From positions 162,480 to 226,479 of the forward strand of contig JBMNOF010000001.1 of assembly GCA_050942925.1 (NCBI GenBank): a DNA stretch of 64,000 nucleotides. The letters run 5' to 3'. The notes below the pieces were generated by a model that saw nothing but the letters and a program-made list of their open reading frames with translations, was not told the origin of the DNA and did not search any database. The translations under genes were made by a program, and so were the position numbers. This document shows positions 41,829 through 49,824 of the stretch, piece by piece. The stretch is from Spyradocola sp050942925 (lineage in GTDB: Bacteria > Bacillota > Clostridia > Christensenellales > UBA1750). How positions within the stretch are numbered: position 1 is the first letter of the stretch; each line of letters opens with the position of its first letter.

Positions 41829-41863
41829 GCGCGCCCCTGCACCGGTCGGGCGCAGGGGCGCGC
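41829..41863 (-). terminator. GC-rich hairpin between lipoprotein gene and lhr
   Basis: GCGCGCCCCTGC pairs with GCAGGGGCGCGC around a loop, just past the lipoprotein stop in the minus direction. The following T-run is short (GTTTCC), so it may be a weak terminator. Confidence 0.5.
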
Positions 41864-41887
41864 AAATTGCGGGCGGCCGGGCGGCGC

Positions 41888-42883
41888 TCAGCCGCCGTAC
41901 AGGGCCTCACCCGTTTCTTGGAACTCGTTCAATATGCCCTGGAGCTCGTCCCGTAGGTCGCTGGGGATCTCCATCAGTGTGTTCTCCAGGCCGAAGAAGC
42001 CGCTCTCCAACAGCCCGTGCAACACGCGCCCATCCTTGAGCAGGATGCGGCATTCCCCGAGGATGCTCACCTTCTCCAGGCCGGGCTCCACGAGCCCCGC
42101 CTCACAGATGCGCAGCACCAGGTCCGCCTGTTCCTCGCGCAGCACGATGGGCTCGCTCTCCAGGTACCAATGGTTTACATACTCGATGCGCTCCACCTCC
42201 TCGCGCGCAAAGGCGGGCAGGTCCGACCGCTCCGTCAGCCGCGCCACCAGGGCGCGCAGCTCCTCGCTCTCCAGAAAGTAGACCGAGGAGCCGGAGCTTG
42301 TCTGCAGCTCGCTCTGCGAGCGGACCTCGCAGCGCACGCCCTCGCGACCGTCCATTTCGTCCAGCGCCAGGTCGAGGAGGAGCACATCCCCCTTTTCAGA
42401 CACCCAGCACAGGTTCAGGCTCGGGTAGACCGCCGTGAGGCCGCAGGGCGTCGCCGGCGCGCGCTCCAGCGCCGCGACGACCGCCGCCTGATCCTCCGCC
42501 GCGACGTCGATCAGGTATGGGTAGCAGCCCTCGCCCTCCCAGGCCGTGGAGTAGAGCCGCCCCTGCGGCAGGCGCAGGCCGGAAAATTGCAGCAGCCGCT
42601 CGTCCCGCCCCGCCGTCTCTGCCGACGCGAAATCGGCGTTTTCCCCCTGCTGCAGGAGCACCACTTCCTCCGCATAGCCTCTGCGGTGCTCGCCCGGGTA
42701 GGGCGTGGCCGGCGGCGCCGGCTCGGGGGTGGGCTCCGGAGTTGCGGCGGGCGTCGGCTCCGGGGTCGCTGTCGCTGGGGCCGGGCTCTCCAGAACGGCC
42801 GCCGGGACATCCGGCGCGGACGTACAGCTGGGCAGGAGCAGCAGGGCCAGCAGGAGCAAGGCGGCGCGCAAGGCGTTTTTCAT
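41888..42883 (-). CDS. Predicted lipoprotein of unknown function
   Basis: A 331-residue lipoprotein: signal peptide with a Leu run, lipobox L-P-S-C (Cys20), then a Pro/Thr/Glu-rich linker (T-P-E-P-T-P repeats, about 40-64), then a folded domain without a family I recognise. That domain contains L-D-L-A-L-D-E-M-D and a C-terminal D-L-R-D-E-L-Q-G-I-L. It lies 63 bases downstream of the secreted-protein gene on the same strand and may be co-transcribed. Function is unknown. Confidence 0.8.
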   Translation of the reverse strand: MKNALRAALLLLALLLLPSCTSAPDVPAAVLESPAPATATPEPTPAATPEPTPEPAPPATPYPGEHRRGYAEEVVLLQQGENADFASAETAGRDERLLQFSGLRLPQGRLYSTAWEGEGCYPYLIDVAAEDQAAVVAALERAPATPCGLTAVYPSLNLCWVSEKGDVLLLDLALDEMDGREGVRCEVRSQSELQTSSGSSVYFLESEELRALVARLTERSDLPAFAREEVERIEYVNHWYLESEPIVLREEQADLVLRICEAGLVEPGLEKVSILGECRILLKDGRVLHGLLESGFFGLENTLMEIPSDLRDELQGILNEFQETGEALYGG

Positions 42884-42946
42884 GCGGAAACACTCCTTTT
42901 TCAGTATGAAAGAAACTCCCCGGGCGAGCCGGGGAGGGAAGAATCC

Positions 42947-44458
42947 TTAGATTTCCAAAAGTGGGATATCGTAGTGCGCGCCGTCCTCCATGCAGAAACG
43001 GGCGACGGGGATGTAAAGATCGGAATCTTCATCCAGGACGTAGAGCACTTCAAAGTGTTCCAACGTTTGCGCTTCCGCCGTGATGTCTGTCATCGGTTCG
43101 TTGCTGCTCTGCGCCGCATACATTTTTTGCTTGACAAGTTCCATGCGGAACTTTTTCAGGACTTCGTCCACGTCGACAGCAGTCGTGACACTTTCGCCCT
43201 GCGCAGGCTGCACGTTCACCCACTTGCCCATGCTGAAGGGGATTCCTTCATCGTCCACGGCGACGGAGAAGACACTACCTTCGATTGGAATGCCATTATA
43301 GGCGTTCTGCATACGGACGATATAGGCGACGGTCTCCTCCACTTCACTGGCGGCAGAACCGGTCAGGTTGACCTCCGCCTTGACGATGGGAGCAACCTCT
43401 ACGACTGCATTTGCCAGGTCCGCCTGGGTAAGTCCGCTGTAGTCGCTCAGGATGTGCGTCAGCGCTGTCTGCTGCGCGCTACTTTCCGTCAATGTGACGG
43501 GCGAATCCTTGATCTCATCGTTGACGATGGAGACAACGCCATCCTTCTGCACGAGCGAGTCATACTCCACCGCCGTAAGCGATATAGTTTCCGCCTGCAG
43601 CGGGATGACCTCATCGGGGAGAGCTGCACCAAACGCCGCGAGCTGTTCCGCCGTCGTGGTGCCCTGCAGGTTCATGTTGCGCAGCTCCTGGTCGTTGCCG
43701 TCCTGGTAGGCGCGGGAAAAGCGGACGATGGTGGAAGAAGAGGTCGGGCGCGCGTAGGTGTTGCCCGGGAAGCCGGGGAAGCGGGAATATTGACTGTTGT
43801 TATCATGCGTCAGCACAATATAGTTCCGGCAGTTCCAAACATCGTACTCGTCTCCGAGATTGTTGTATACATATTCATTGGCGAGCATCCAGGAGGACTT
43901 GACGGATTCACCAGTCTCAGCATAATCCATGAAGGCGTCCACAACCGCCTCATCGGCAGCGGAAGGAGCGCTTTCGTGATAGCCGCAGATGGCGCGGATG
44001 GCGCCGGGGCCGATCATGGCGTTGGCCAGCAGCCGCCGCGGATTGGAACCATCGCCATTAATCAGGTTGCAGGCCGCAAGGAAGACGAACTCCAGGTCGC
44101 TAGAGGAATCCCCACCCCAGATGTCTTCTAGGTCCAAGTCAAAGAGATTAAAGCTAACGGAACTGTTACCCGTTCCCCATACTTCGCCAGACGCATTTCC
44201 CTCGCTGGACCAATACTTGATGTTGTGTGTGTTGGCCTCGAAGTGGTATTGCGTTACATCGTCTGGGTCACGGGAAACAGCGCCGGAATAGTTTGAGGAT
44301 TGTTCCTTCAAACGATCAATGAACGTATCGCAGTCTGATGAATCCGAATTTAGGCTATACGCATAGGCCGCGTAACCGGCGGCAGAAGCGGGAGAAAGCG
44401 CTGCAACGAGAAGAAGCGTGAAAACCAGGGAGAAAGATACGAGAGCTCTTCGTTTCAT
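42947..44458 (-). CDS. Secreted protein with a possible caspase-like domain
   Basis: A 503-residue exported protein with a signal peptide (1-27, cleavage near S-A-A-G). Residues about 75-235 show a hydrophobic strand-turn pattern with W-S-S-E-G-N (83-88), F-L-A-A-C-N (126-131) and I-C-G-Y-H-E-S (157-163), which recalls clan CD cysteine peptidase-like domains. If so, the usual catalytic His before Gly is Glu here. The second half contains repeated short beta-rich segments. ATG complement of 44456-44458 follows GGAGG. Codons are clearly more AT-rich than neighbours. Family assignment is tentative. Confidence 0.7.
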   Translation of the reverse strand: MKRRALVSFSLVFTLLLVAALSPASAAGYAAYAYSLNSDSSDCDTFIDRLKEQSSNYSGAVSRDPDDVTQYHFEANTHNIKYWSSEGNASGEVWGTGNSSVSFNLFDLDLEDIWGGDSSSDLEFVFLAACNLINGDGSNPRRLLANAMIGPGAIRAICGYHESAPSAADEAVVDAFMDYAETGESVKSSWMLANEYVYNNLGDEYDVWNCRNYIVLTHDNNSQYSRFPGFPGNTYARPTSSSTIVRFSRAYQDGNDQELRNMNLQGTTTAEQLAAFGAALPDEVIPLQAETISLTAVEYDSLVQKDGVVSIVNDEIKDSPVTLTESSAQQTALTHILSDYSGLTQADLANAVVEVAPIVKAEVNLTGSAASEVEETVAYIVRMQNAYNGIPIEGSVFSVAVDDEGIPFSMGKWVNVQPAQGESVTTAVDVDEVLKKFRMELVKQKMYAAQSSNEPMTDITAEAQTLEHFEVLYVLDEDSDLYIPVARFCMEDGAHYDIPLLEI

Positions 44459-44636
44459 TGTGATGCCTCCGTTTTCTTTGTCGACCGGAAAAGAAAGAAT
44501 ACGGGGAAACTTTTATTATTTCATAATTATTCCTCCTTTTGCAATTTTTCTGAATAAAATAATATCAGGAATGAAGATAAAATGTCAATATAAAAAATGG
44601 AATTTTGGAAATAGATTTCTGCGTTTTTCAATGGGC

Positions 44637-44687
44637 TTGCCAAGGAAGGCCGGCCTGCGGTATAATGGGGCCGGAGTAAGCGCTTAC
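44637..44687 (+). promoter_or_regulatory. lacI-uxaC promoter with palindromic operator
   Basis: TTGCCA (44637-44642) and TATAAT (44661-44666) are 18 bases apart. The perfect palindrome GTAAGCGCTTAC (44676-44687) begins just after the predicted start site and has the form typical of LacI-family operators with a central CG. Autoregulation of the LacI-type gene and uxaC is likely. The remaining part of this 255-base gap is AT-rich. Confidence 0.85.
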
Positions 44688-44713
44688 ATGACGGAAAAAA
44701 GGGGGCGGAAGGG

Positions 44714-45736
44714 CTGAACATCTACGACATCTCGAAGCTGGCGGGCGTGTCGATCGCCACGGTCTCCCGCGTGATCAACGGCAGCGACCGCGTCAGCCCG
44801 CGCACGCGGCAGAAGGTGCTGCGCGTCATCGAGGAAAACGGCTATACGCCCAACGCCTTTGCGCGGGGCCTGGGGCTGAACACCATGCACACCATCGGCC
44901 TGCTCTGCGCGGACGCCGCGGACCCCTACCTCGCCCAGGCCGTCAACGACCTGGAGCGCCGCCTGCGCCAGAGCGGCTACGACAGCCTCCTGTGCTGCAC
45001 GGGCTATGCGCAGGAGGCGAAGGAAAAGTACCTTTCGCTCCTCTTGTCCAAGCGCGTGGACGGCCTGGTGCTCGTGGGCTCCCACTTTGTGGAGCGCGAG
45101 GAGGACGGAAACGCCTATATCCGCCGCGCGGGGCAGGAGGTCCCGGTGATGCTCCTGGGCGGCATGCTGGAGGGGGAAAACCTCTTTGCCGTGCGCTGCG
45201 ACGAGCGCGCGGCCATGCGCAGCGCTGTCCGGCGCCTGCTGGAAAGCGGCCGGAACGACGTGCTCTACCTCTACAATTCGATGTCCTTTTCCGGCCAGAA
45301 CAAGCTGGCCGGCTATCGGGAAGGCTATGCGGACCTGGGCCGGCGCGCGCCGGAGAACCTGGCGCTCATGCTGGACGCCTATCGGTTCGACGTGCAGCAG
45401 GTGCGCGAGCTGCTCGCCAAGCGGTGGGACGAGGGCGCCCGCTTTGACGCGGTGCTCGCCGCCGACGACCGCCTGGCCGTGGGCGCGGTGAAGTTCGCCA
45501 AGGCGCGCGGGCTGCGCATTCCGCAGGACCTTTCCATCATCGGCTGCAACAACAGCCCCATCGCCCGCTACTGCGACCCGGAGCTCACCAGCATCGACAA
45601 CCGGCTCGGCGCGCTGTGCGCGCTGTGCGTGGACGAACTCATGGCGGTGCTGGAGGAAAAGCCTTGCCCTGCGTGCACGGTGCTTCCGGCCGCGCTCGTG
45701 GAGCGGGAATCTACCGACCTGACAAAGGAGGAATAA
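44714..45736 (+). CDS. LacI family transcriptional regulator (non-standard start)
   Basis: A LacI/GalR-type repressor with periplasmic-binding-like ligand domain. The full helix-turn-helix reads N-I-Y-D-I-S-K-L-A-G-V-S-I-A-T-V-S-R-V-I-N-G, which requires starting at CTG 44714 (340 residues). No ATG, GTG or TTG lies in frame between the upstream stop and this codon. The first standard start, GTG 44747, removes half of the DNA-binding helix. A one-base deletion after ATG 44688 is an alternative explanation. It overlaps nothing and precedes uxaC by three bases, so hexuronate is the likely inducer class. Confidence 0.85.
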   Translation: MNIYDISKLAGVSIATVSRVINGSDRVSPRTRQKVLRVIEENGYTPNAFARGLGLNTMHTIGLLCADAADPYLAQAVNDLERRLRQSGYDSLLCCTGYAQEAKEKYLSLLLSKRVDGLVLVGSHFVEREEDGNAYIRRAGQEVPVMLLGGMLEGENLFAVRCDERAAMRSAVRRLLESGRNDVLYLYNSMSFSGQNKLAGYREGYADLGRRAPENLALMLDAYRFDVQQVRELLAKRWDEGARFDAVLAADDRLAVGAVKFAKARGLRIPQDLSIIGCNNSPIARYCDPELTSIDNRLGALCALCVDELMAVLEEKPCPACTVLPAALVERESTDLTKEE

Positions 45737-45739
45737 ACG

Positions 45740-47143
45740 ATGGCCTTTTTGGACGAGGACTTCTTGCTCAAAACCCCTGCGGCGCGCATTCTCTATCACG
45801 ATTACGCCGCGGATATGCCCATTTTGGACTACCATTGCCACTTGAGCCCCCAGGAGATCTACGAGAACCGCAGCTTCTCCAACATCGCGCAGGTTTGGCT
45901 GGGCGGCGACCACTACAAGTGGCGCCTCCTGCGCGCGGGCGGCGTGGAGGAAGCCTACATCACCGGCAACGCCTCGGACCGCGAGAAATTCCAGAAGTAT
46001 GCGGAGGTGCTCTCGCGCTCCATCGGCAACCCGCTCTACCACTGGAGCCACCTGGAGCTCAAGCGCTACTTCGGCTTTGACGGGGTGCTCGGGCCGGACA
46101 CCGCGCAGGAGGTCTGGGACCTGTGCGAGGAAAAGCTCCAGGGCGAGGACATGCGCGCCCGCGCCCTGATCGAGAAATCCAACGTCAAGCTCGTCTGCAC
46201 CACGGACGACCCGGCGGACGACCTGAAGTTCCACCGCCTGCTCGCGGACGACGCGAGCTTCTCCGTGCGCGTGCTGCCCGCTTGGCGTCCGGACAAGGCC
46301 GTCGCCATCGAAAAGCCCGACTTCGCCGCCTATATCGCGCGCCTGGGCCAGGCCGCGGGCCGCGAAATCTCTTCCTTTGCGGACCTTATGGATGCGCTGC
46401 GGGCGCGAATGGACTTCTTCCACGAAAACGGCTGCCGCCTCTCGGACCACGGCCTGCTGCGCATGGTCTACCATCCCTTGCCGGAAGCGGAGGTCGAGGC
46501 CGCCTTTGCCGCGCGTCTGCGCGGCGAAACGCTCTCCCCCACGCAGGAGGACGGCTATAAGACCGCGCTGCTCCTCTTCCTTGGGCGCGAGTACGCCCGC
46601 CGCGATTGGGCCATGCAGCTCCACTACGGCGTCAAGCGCGACAACAACCGTGCCATGTACGAGGCCATTGGCCCGGATACGGGCTTTGACGCCATCGAGA
46701 ATGTCACGCCCTCGGCGGCGCTGGCGGACTTCCTGGACGCCCTGGAGCGCACGGATGAGCTGCCCCGCACCCTCGTCTACAGCCTCAACCCCAGCGACGA
46801 CGACGCCATCGACGCGATCCTCGGGTGCTTCCAGAAGGGACCGACCGTCTCCAAGATGCAGCACGGCTCCGCCTGGTGGTTCAACGACCAGAAGCAGGGC
46901 ATGGAAAAGCAGCTGACATCCCTGGCGAACAAGGGATACCTCGCCGGGTTTGTGGGCATGCTCACCGACAGCCGCTCCTTCCTCTCCTACCCCCGGCACG
47001 AGTACTTCCGCCGCGTGCTGTGCAACCTCCTCGGCTCCTGGATCGAGGAGGGCGAGTACCCCGCGGACTTGGCGCTCTGGGGCAGCGTCGTGCAGGACAT
47101 CTCCTACAACAACGCCGCCGCCTACTTCCACTTCCCCGCGTAA
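45740..47143 (+). CDS. uxaC: Glucuronate (uronate) isomerase
   Basis: UxaC converts D-glucuronate to D-fructuronate and D-galacturonate to D-tagaturonate. The 467-residue protein shows the family start with D-Y-H-C-H-L-S-P near residue 31 and the motifs C-T-T-D-D-P-A-D-D (about 152), L-H-Y-G-V-K-R-D-N-N and H-G-S-A-W-W-F-N-D. ATG 45740 follows AAAGGAGG. It is translationally close to the LacI regulator. Confidence 0.96.
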   Translation: MAFLDEDFLLKTPAARILYHDYAADMPILDYHCHLSPQEIYENRSFSNIAQVWLGGDHYKWRLLRAGGVEEAYITGNASDREKFQKYAEVLSRSIGNPLYHWSHLELKRYFGFDGVLGPDTAQEVWDLCEEKLQGEDMRARALIEKSNVKLVCTTDDPADDLKFHRLLADDASFSVRVLPAWRPDKAVAIEKPDFAAYIARLGQAAGREISSFADLMDALRARMDFFHENGCRLSDHGLLRMVYHPLPEAEVEAAFAARLRGETLSPTQEDGYKTALLLFLGREYARRDWAMQLHYGVKRDNNRAMYEAIGPDTGFDAIENVTPSAALADFLDALERTDELPRTLVYSLNPSDDDAIDAILGCFQKGPTVSKMQHGSAWWFNDQKQGMEKQLTSLANKGYLAGFVGMLTDSRSFLSYPRHEYFRRVLCNLLGSWIEEGEYPADLALWGSVVQDISYNNAAAYFHFPA

Positions 47144-47152
47144 GGCGCGCGC

Positions 47153-47194
47153 CCGCGCTTCCCTTCGCTTCGCGCGGAAGGAAGCGCGGTTTTT
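47153..47194 (+). terminator. Terminator after uxaC
   Basis: CCGCGCTTCC (47153-47162) pairs with GGAAGCGCGG (47180-47189), followed by TTTTT. Confidence 0.9.
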
Positions 47195-47229
47195 AACCAA
47201 TCCTTCATATGTTTTGGGCGTAGATCGGG

Positions 47230-47235
47230 TATAAT
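47230..47235 (+). promoter_or_regulatory. -10 element of the flavodiiron gene
   Basis: TATAAT at 47230-47235, about 37 bases before the start codon. No convincing -35 is visible, so an activator or a weak promoter is possible. Confidence 0.45.
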
Positions 47236-47271
47236 AGAGGCGAATGATACCACCTGGAGGAGGGGCATGTC

Positions 47272-49128
47272 ATGTATTGCGTCAAAAATATCAAAGACGA
47301 TATTTTTTGGGTAGGCGGCAACGACCGCCGGCTCGCGCTGTTTGAGAGCGTTTTTCCCATTCCGCGCGGCGTTTCCTACAACTCGTACGTCGTTCTGGAC
47401 GAGAAGACCGTGCTGCTGGATACGGTGGACAAGGCCGTAAGCGGCGTGTTCTTTGAGAACCTGGACCACGTTCTTGCCGGCCGCAAGCTGGACTATGTGA
47501 TCGTCAACCACATGGAGCCGGACCACGCCGCAACGCTGGGCGAGCTGGTTCTGCGCCATCCCGAGGTGCAGGTGGTCTGCAACGCCAAGATCCAGGTGAT
47601 GATCCGTCAGTTCTTTGACTTTGACATCGACGCCCGCGCGGTCGTCGTCAAGGAAGGGGATACGCTCTCCACGGGGCGGCACACCTTCACCTTTGTCATG
47701 GCTCCCATGGTCCATTGGCCGGAGGTCATGGTCACCTACGACGTGACGGACAAAATCCTCTTCTCCGCGGACGCCTTCGGCACCTTCGGCGCGCTCTCGG
47801 GCGGGATCTTTGCCGACGAGTACGACTTTGAGAACGAGTGGCTGCCCGACGCCCGCCGCTATTACACCAACATCGTGGGCAAGTACGGCACGCAGGTGCA
47901 GGCCCTGCTCAAAAAGGCCTCCGGCATCGACATCGAGATGATCTGCCCCCTGCACGGCCCCGTCTGGCGCAAGAACATCAACTGGTTCCTCGACAAGTAC
48001 ATCCACTGGGCGAACTACATGCCCGAGGACAAGGCCGTCCTGATCGCCTACGCCTCGGTCTATGGCAACACGGAGAACGCCGCCGAGATCCTCGCCGCCC
48101 GCCTGAGCGACAGGGGCGTCAAGAACATCGCGCTCTACGACGTCTCCGTCACGCACCCTTCCGTCATCGTCGCGGAGGCCTTCCGGTGCAGCCACCTGGT
48201 CTTTGCCTCCACCACCTATAACGCCGGCATCTTCATCAACATGGAGACCGCCCTGCAGGACATCGTCGCCCACAACCTGCAGAACCGCACCGTCGCCCTG
48301 ATCGAGAACGGCTCCTGGGCGCCGACCGCCGGCGGGCTCATGCGCGACCTGCTGGGCAAGCTCAAGAACATCACCTTCCTGGACGGCGACGTCACCGTCC
48401 GCTCTTCCGTCAAGGAGGCGCAGCGCGAGGCGCTGGACAAGCTCGCGGACGAGATCGCCTGCTCGGTCCTGCCCGAGGGCGCCTGCCCCAAGGCGGAGGT
48501 CGTCGAGCACAAGGTCGACCCCACGGCCCTGTTCAAGCTCTCCTACGGCCTGTTTGTGCTGACCGCCAAGGACGGTGGCCGCGACAACGGCTGCATCATC
48601 AACACCGTGATGCAGATCACCGATACCCCCAAGCGCATCTCCATCGCGGTCAACAAGGCCAATCTCACCCACGACATGATCAAGAAGACCGGCGTGTTCA
48701 ACATCTCGGTCCTTTCGCAGGACGCGCCGTTTAAGGTCTTCCAGCACTACGGCTTCCAGAGCGGCAAGAACGTGGACAAGTTCGAGGGCCACGCCGACTC
48801 CATGCCCCGCACGCAGAACGGCCTGATCTACCTTCCGGCCAGCTGCAACGCCGTGCTCTCCGGCAAGGTCGTGGCGACCCAGGAGTATGAGACGCACACC
48901 GTCTTCTTTGCGGACGTGACCGAGGCGGCCGTGCTCTCCGACGTCCCGTCCATGACCTACGACTACTACTTCAGCCACGTCAAGCCCAAGCCGCAGCCCA
49001 CTGCCGAAAAGAAGAAGGGCTGGGTCTGCAAGATCTGCGGCTACGTCTACGAGGGCGAGGTCCTGCCCCCCGACTTCATTTGCCCGCTGTGCAAACACGG
49101 CGCAGAGGACTTTGAGCCCCTGAGCTGA
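47272..49128 (+). CDS. Flavodiiron protein with flavin reductase and rubredoxin domains
   Basis: Flavodiiron proteins reduce O2 to water or NO to N2O in anaerobes. This 618-residue version has four modules: a metallo-beta-lactamase-like diiron domain (about 1-250; ligands H80-x-E82-x-D84-H85, then His in M-V-H-W-P-E, Asp in S-A-D-A-F-G and His in P-L-H-G-P), a flavodoxin domain (about 255-395; A-S-V-Y-G-N-T-E), a flavin reductase-like domain (about 420-565), and a C-terminal rubredoxin (C-K-I-C-G-Y and C-P-L-C). It is thus a self-contained electron-transfer chain. ATG 47272 follows GGAGGAGGGG. Confidence 0.95.
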   Translation: MYCVKNIKDDIFWVGGNDRRLALFESVFPIPRGVSYNSYVVLDEKTVLLDTVDKAVSGVFFENLDHVLAGRKLDYVIVNHMEPDHAATLGELVLRHPEVQVVCNAKIQVMIRQFFDFDIDARAVVVKEGDTLSTGRHTFTFVMAPMVHWPEVMVTYDVTDKILFSADAFGTFGALSGGIFADEYDFENEWLPDARRYYTNIVGKYGTQVQALLKKASGIDIEMICPLHGPVWRKNINWFLDKYIHWANYMPEDKAVLIAYASVYGNTENAAEILAARLSDRGVKNIALYDVSVTHPSVIVAEAFRCSHLVFASTTYNAGIFINMETALQDIVAHNLQNRTVALIENGSWAPTAGGLMRDLLGKLKNITFLDGDVTVRSSVKEAQREALDKLADEIACSVLPEGACPKAEVVEHKVDPTALFKLSYGLFVLTAKDGGRDNGCIINTVMQITDTPKRISIAVNKANLTHDMIKKTGVFNISVLSQDAPFKVFQHYGFQSGKNVDKFEGHADSMPRTQNGLIYLPASCNAVLSGKVVATQEYETHTVFFADVTEAAVLSDVPSMTYDYYFSHVKPKPQPTAEKKKGWVCKICGYVYEGEVLPPDFICPLCKHGAEDFEPLS

Positions 49129-49145
49129 TCCACAGCCGTTCCCCC

Positions 49146-49185
49146 GCGGGGAGGGCGCGATTTTCGCGCCTTCCCCGCTTTTTTT
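49146..49185 (+). terminator. Terminator after the flavodiiron gene
   Basis: A 15-bp stem (49146-49160 with 49164-49178, one G-T wobble) ends in a T-run. Confidence 0.93.
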
Positions 49186-49201
49186 GAAAGGAGGAGAAAA
49201 C

Positions 49202-49708
49202 ATGGAACCCTTTGCCCTGCGCGTCGGGAACTTTTCCTGGATCAACGGCGAGGCCGACGACCCCGAGGACGGCTGCCTGCACGGCCACGCCGCCGCGCGC
49301 ATTGCCGGCGAAACCGTGGAGTACGACTGCACGGTCAGCGCGGCCGCGCTCTACTTGCTCAAGTCCCTGACCGAGGACCACGTTCTGGGCGAGGGCGAAC
49401 AGTTCTTTCCCTGCTGCGGCTTCTTCCTCGTGGCGGATGCGGCGGGGGAAAACGTGTCCATCATCGGCTGCGACAACGGCGCGGACTGGACGGTTCGCCA
49501 CGAGGGGGAGCGCGTCCGCCTGATCCTTCCGGACGGAAAGGAACAGATCGTGCCCCTGGAGGCCTACCGCGCCGAGGTCTTCGCCTTTGCGGACGCGGTC
49601 GAGGCCCAGTATCGGGCCTGCGCGCCCAAGATCCTGCCGGAGGACGAGTTCGACCGCCGCGGCTATGAGACGTTTTGGAAGGAGTGGCGCCGCCGCCGCG
49701 GAAAATGA
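49202..49708 (+). CDS. Conserved-looking protein of unknown function
   Basis: A 168-residue acidic protein beginning M-E-P-F-A-L-R-V-G-N-F-S-W at ATG 49202 after AAAGGAGGAG. It has no signal peptide or membrane segment. The middle (H-V-L-G-E-G-E-Q-F-F-P-C-C-G-F-F) and the C-terminal basic stretch (F-W-K-E-W-R-R-R-R-G-K) are its notable parts. I do not recognise the family. It lies between the flavodiiron terminator and the GH31 gene and may be co-transcribed with the latter. Confidence 0.75.
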   Translation: MEPFALRVGNFSWINGEADDPEDGCLHGHAAARIAGETVEYDCTVSAAALYLLKSLTEDHVLGEGEQFFPCCGFFLVADAAGENVSIIGCDNGADWTVRHEGERVRLILPDGKEQIVPLEAYRAEVFAFADAVEAQYRACAPKILPEDEFDRRGYETFWKEWRRRRGK

Positions 49709-49824
49709 GCGCGGACGCGCAGAAGGAGTGCGCGCGGACAAGGTCGAATTGAAAGAGAAAGAGGAGCGGCAGGGGCTTGGGCCCCGCAGAAAAAGTCCGC
49801 CGCTCGGACAAGGAGAGAAACGCT

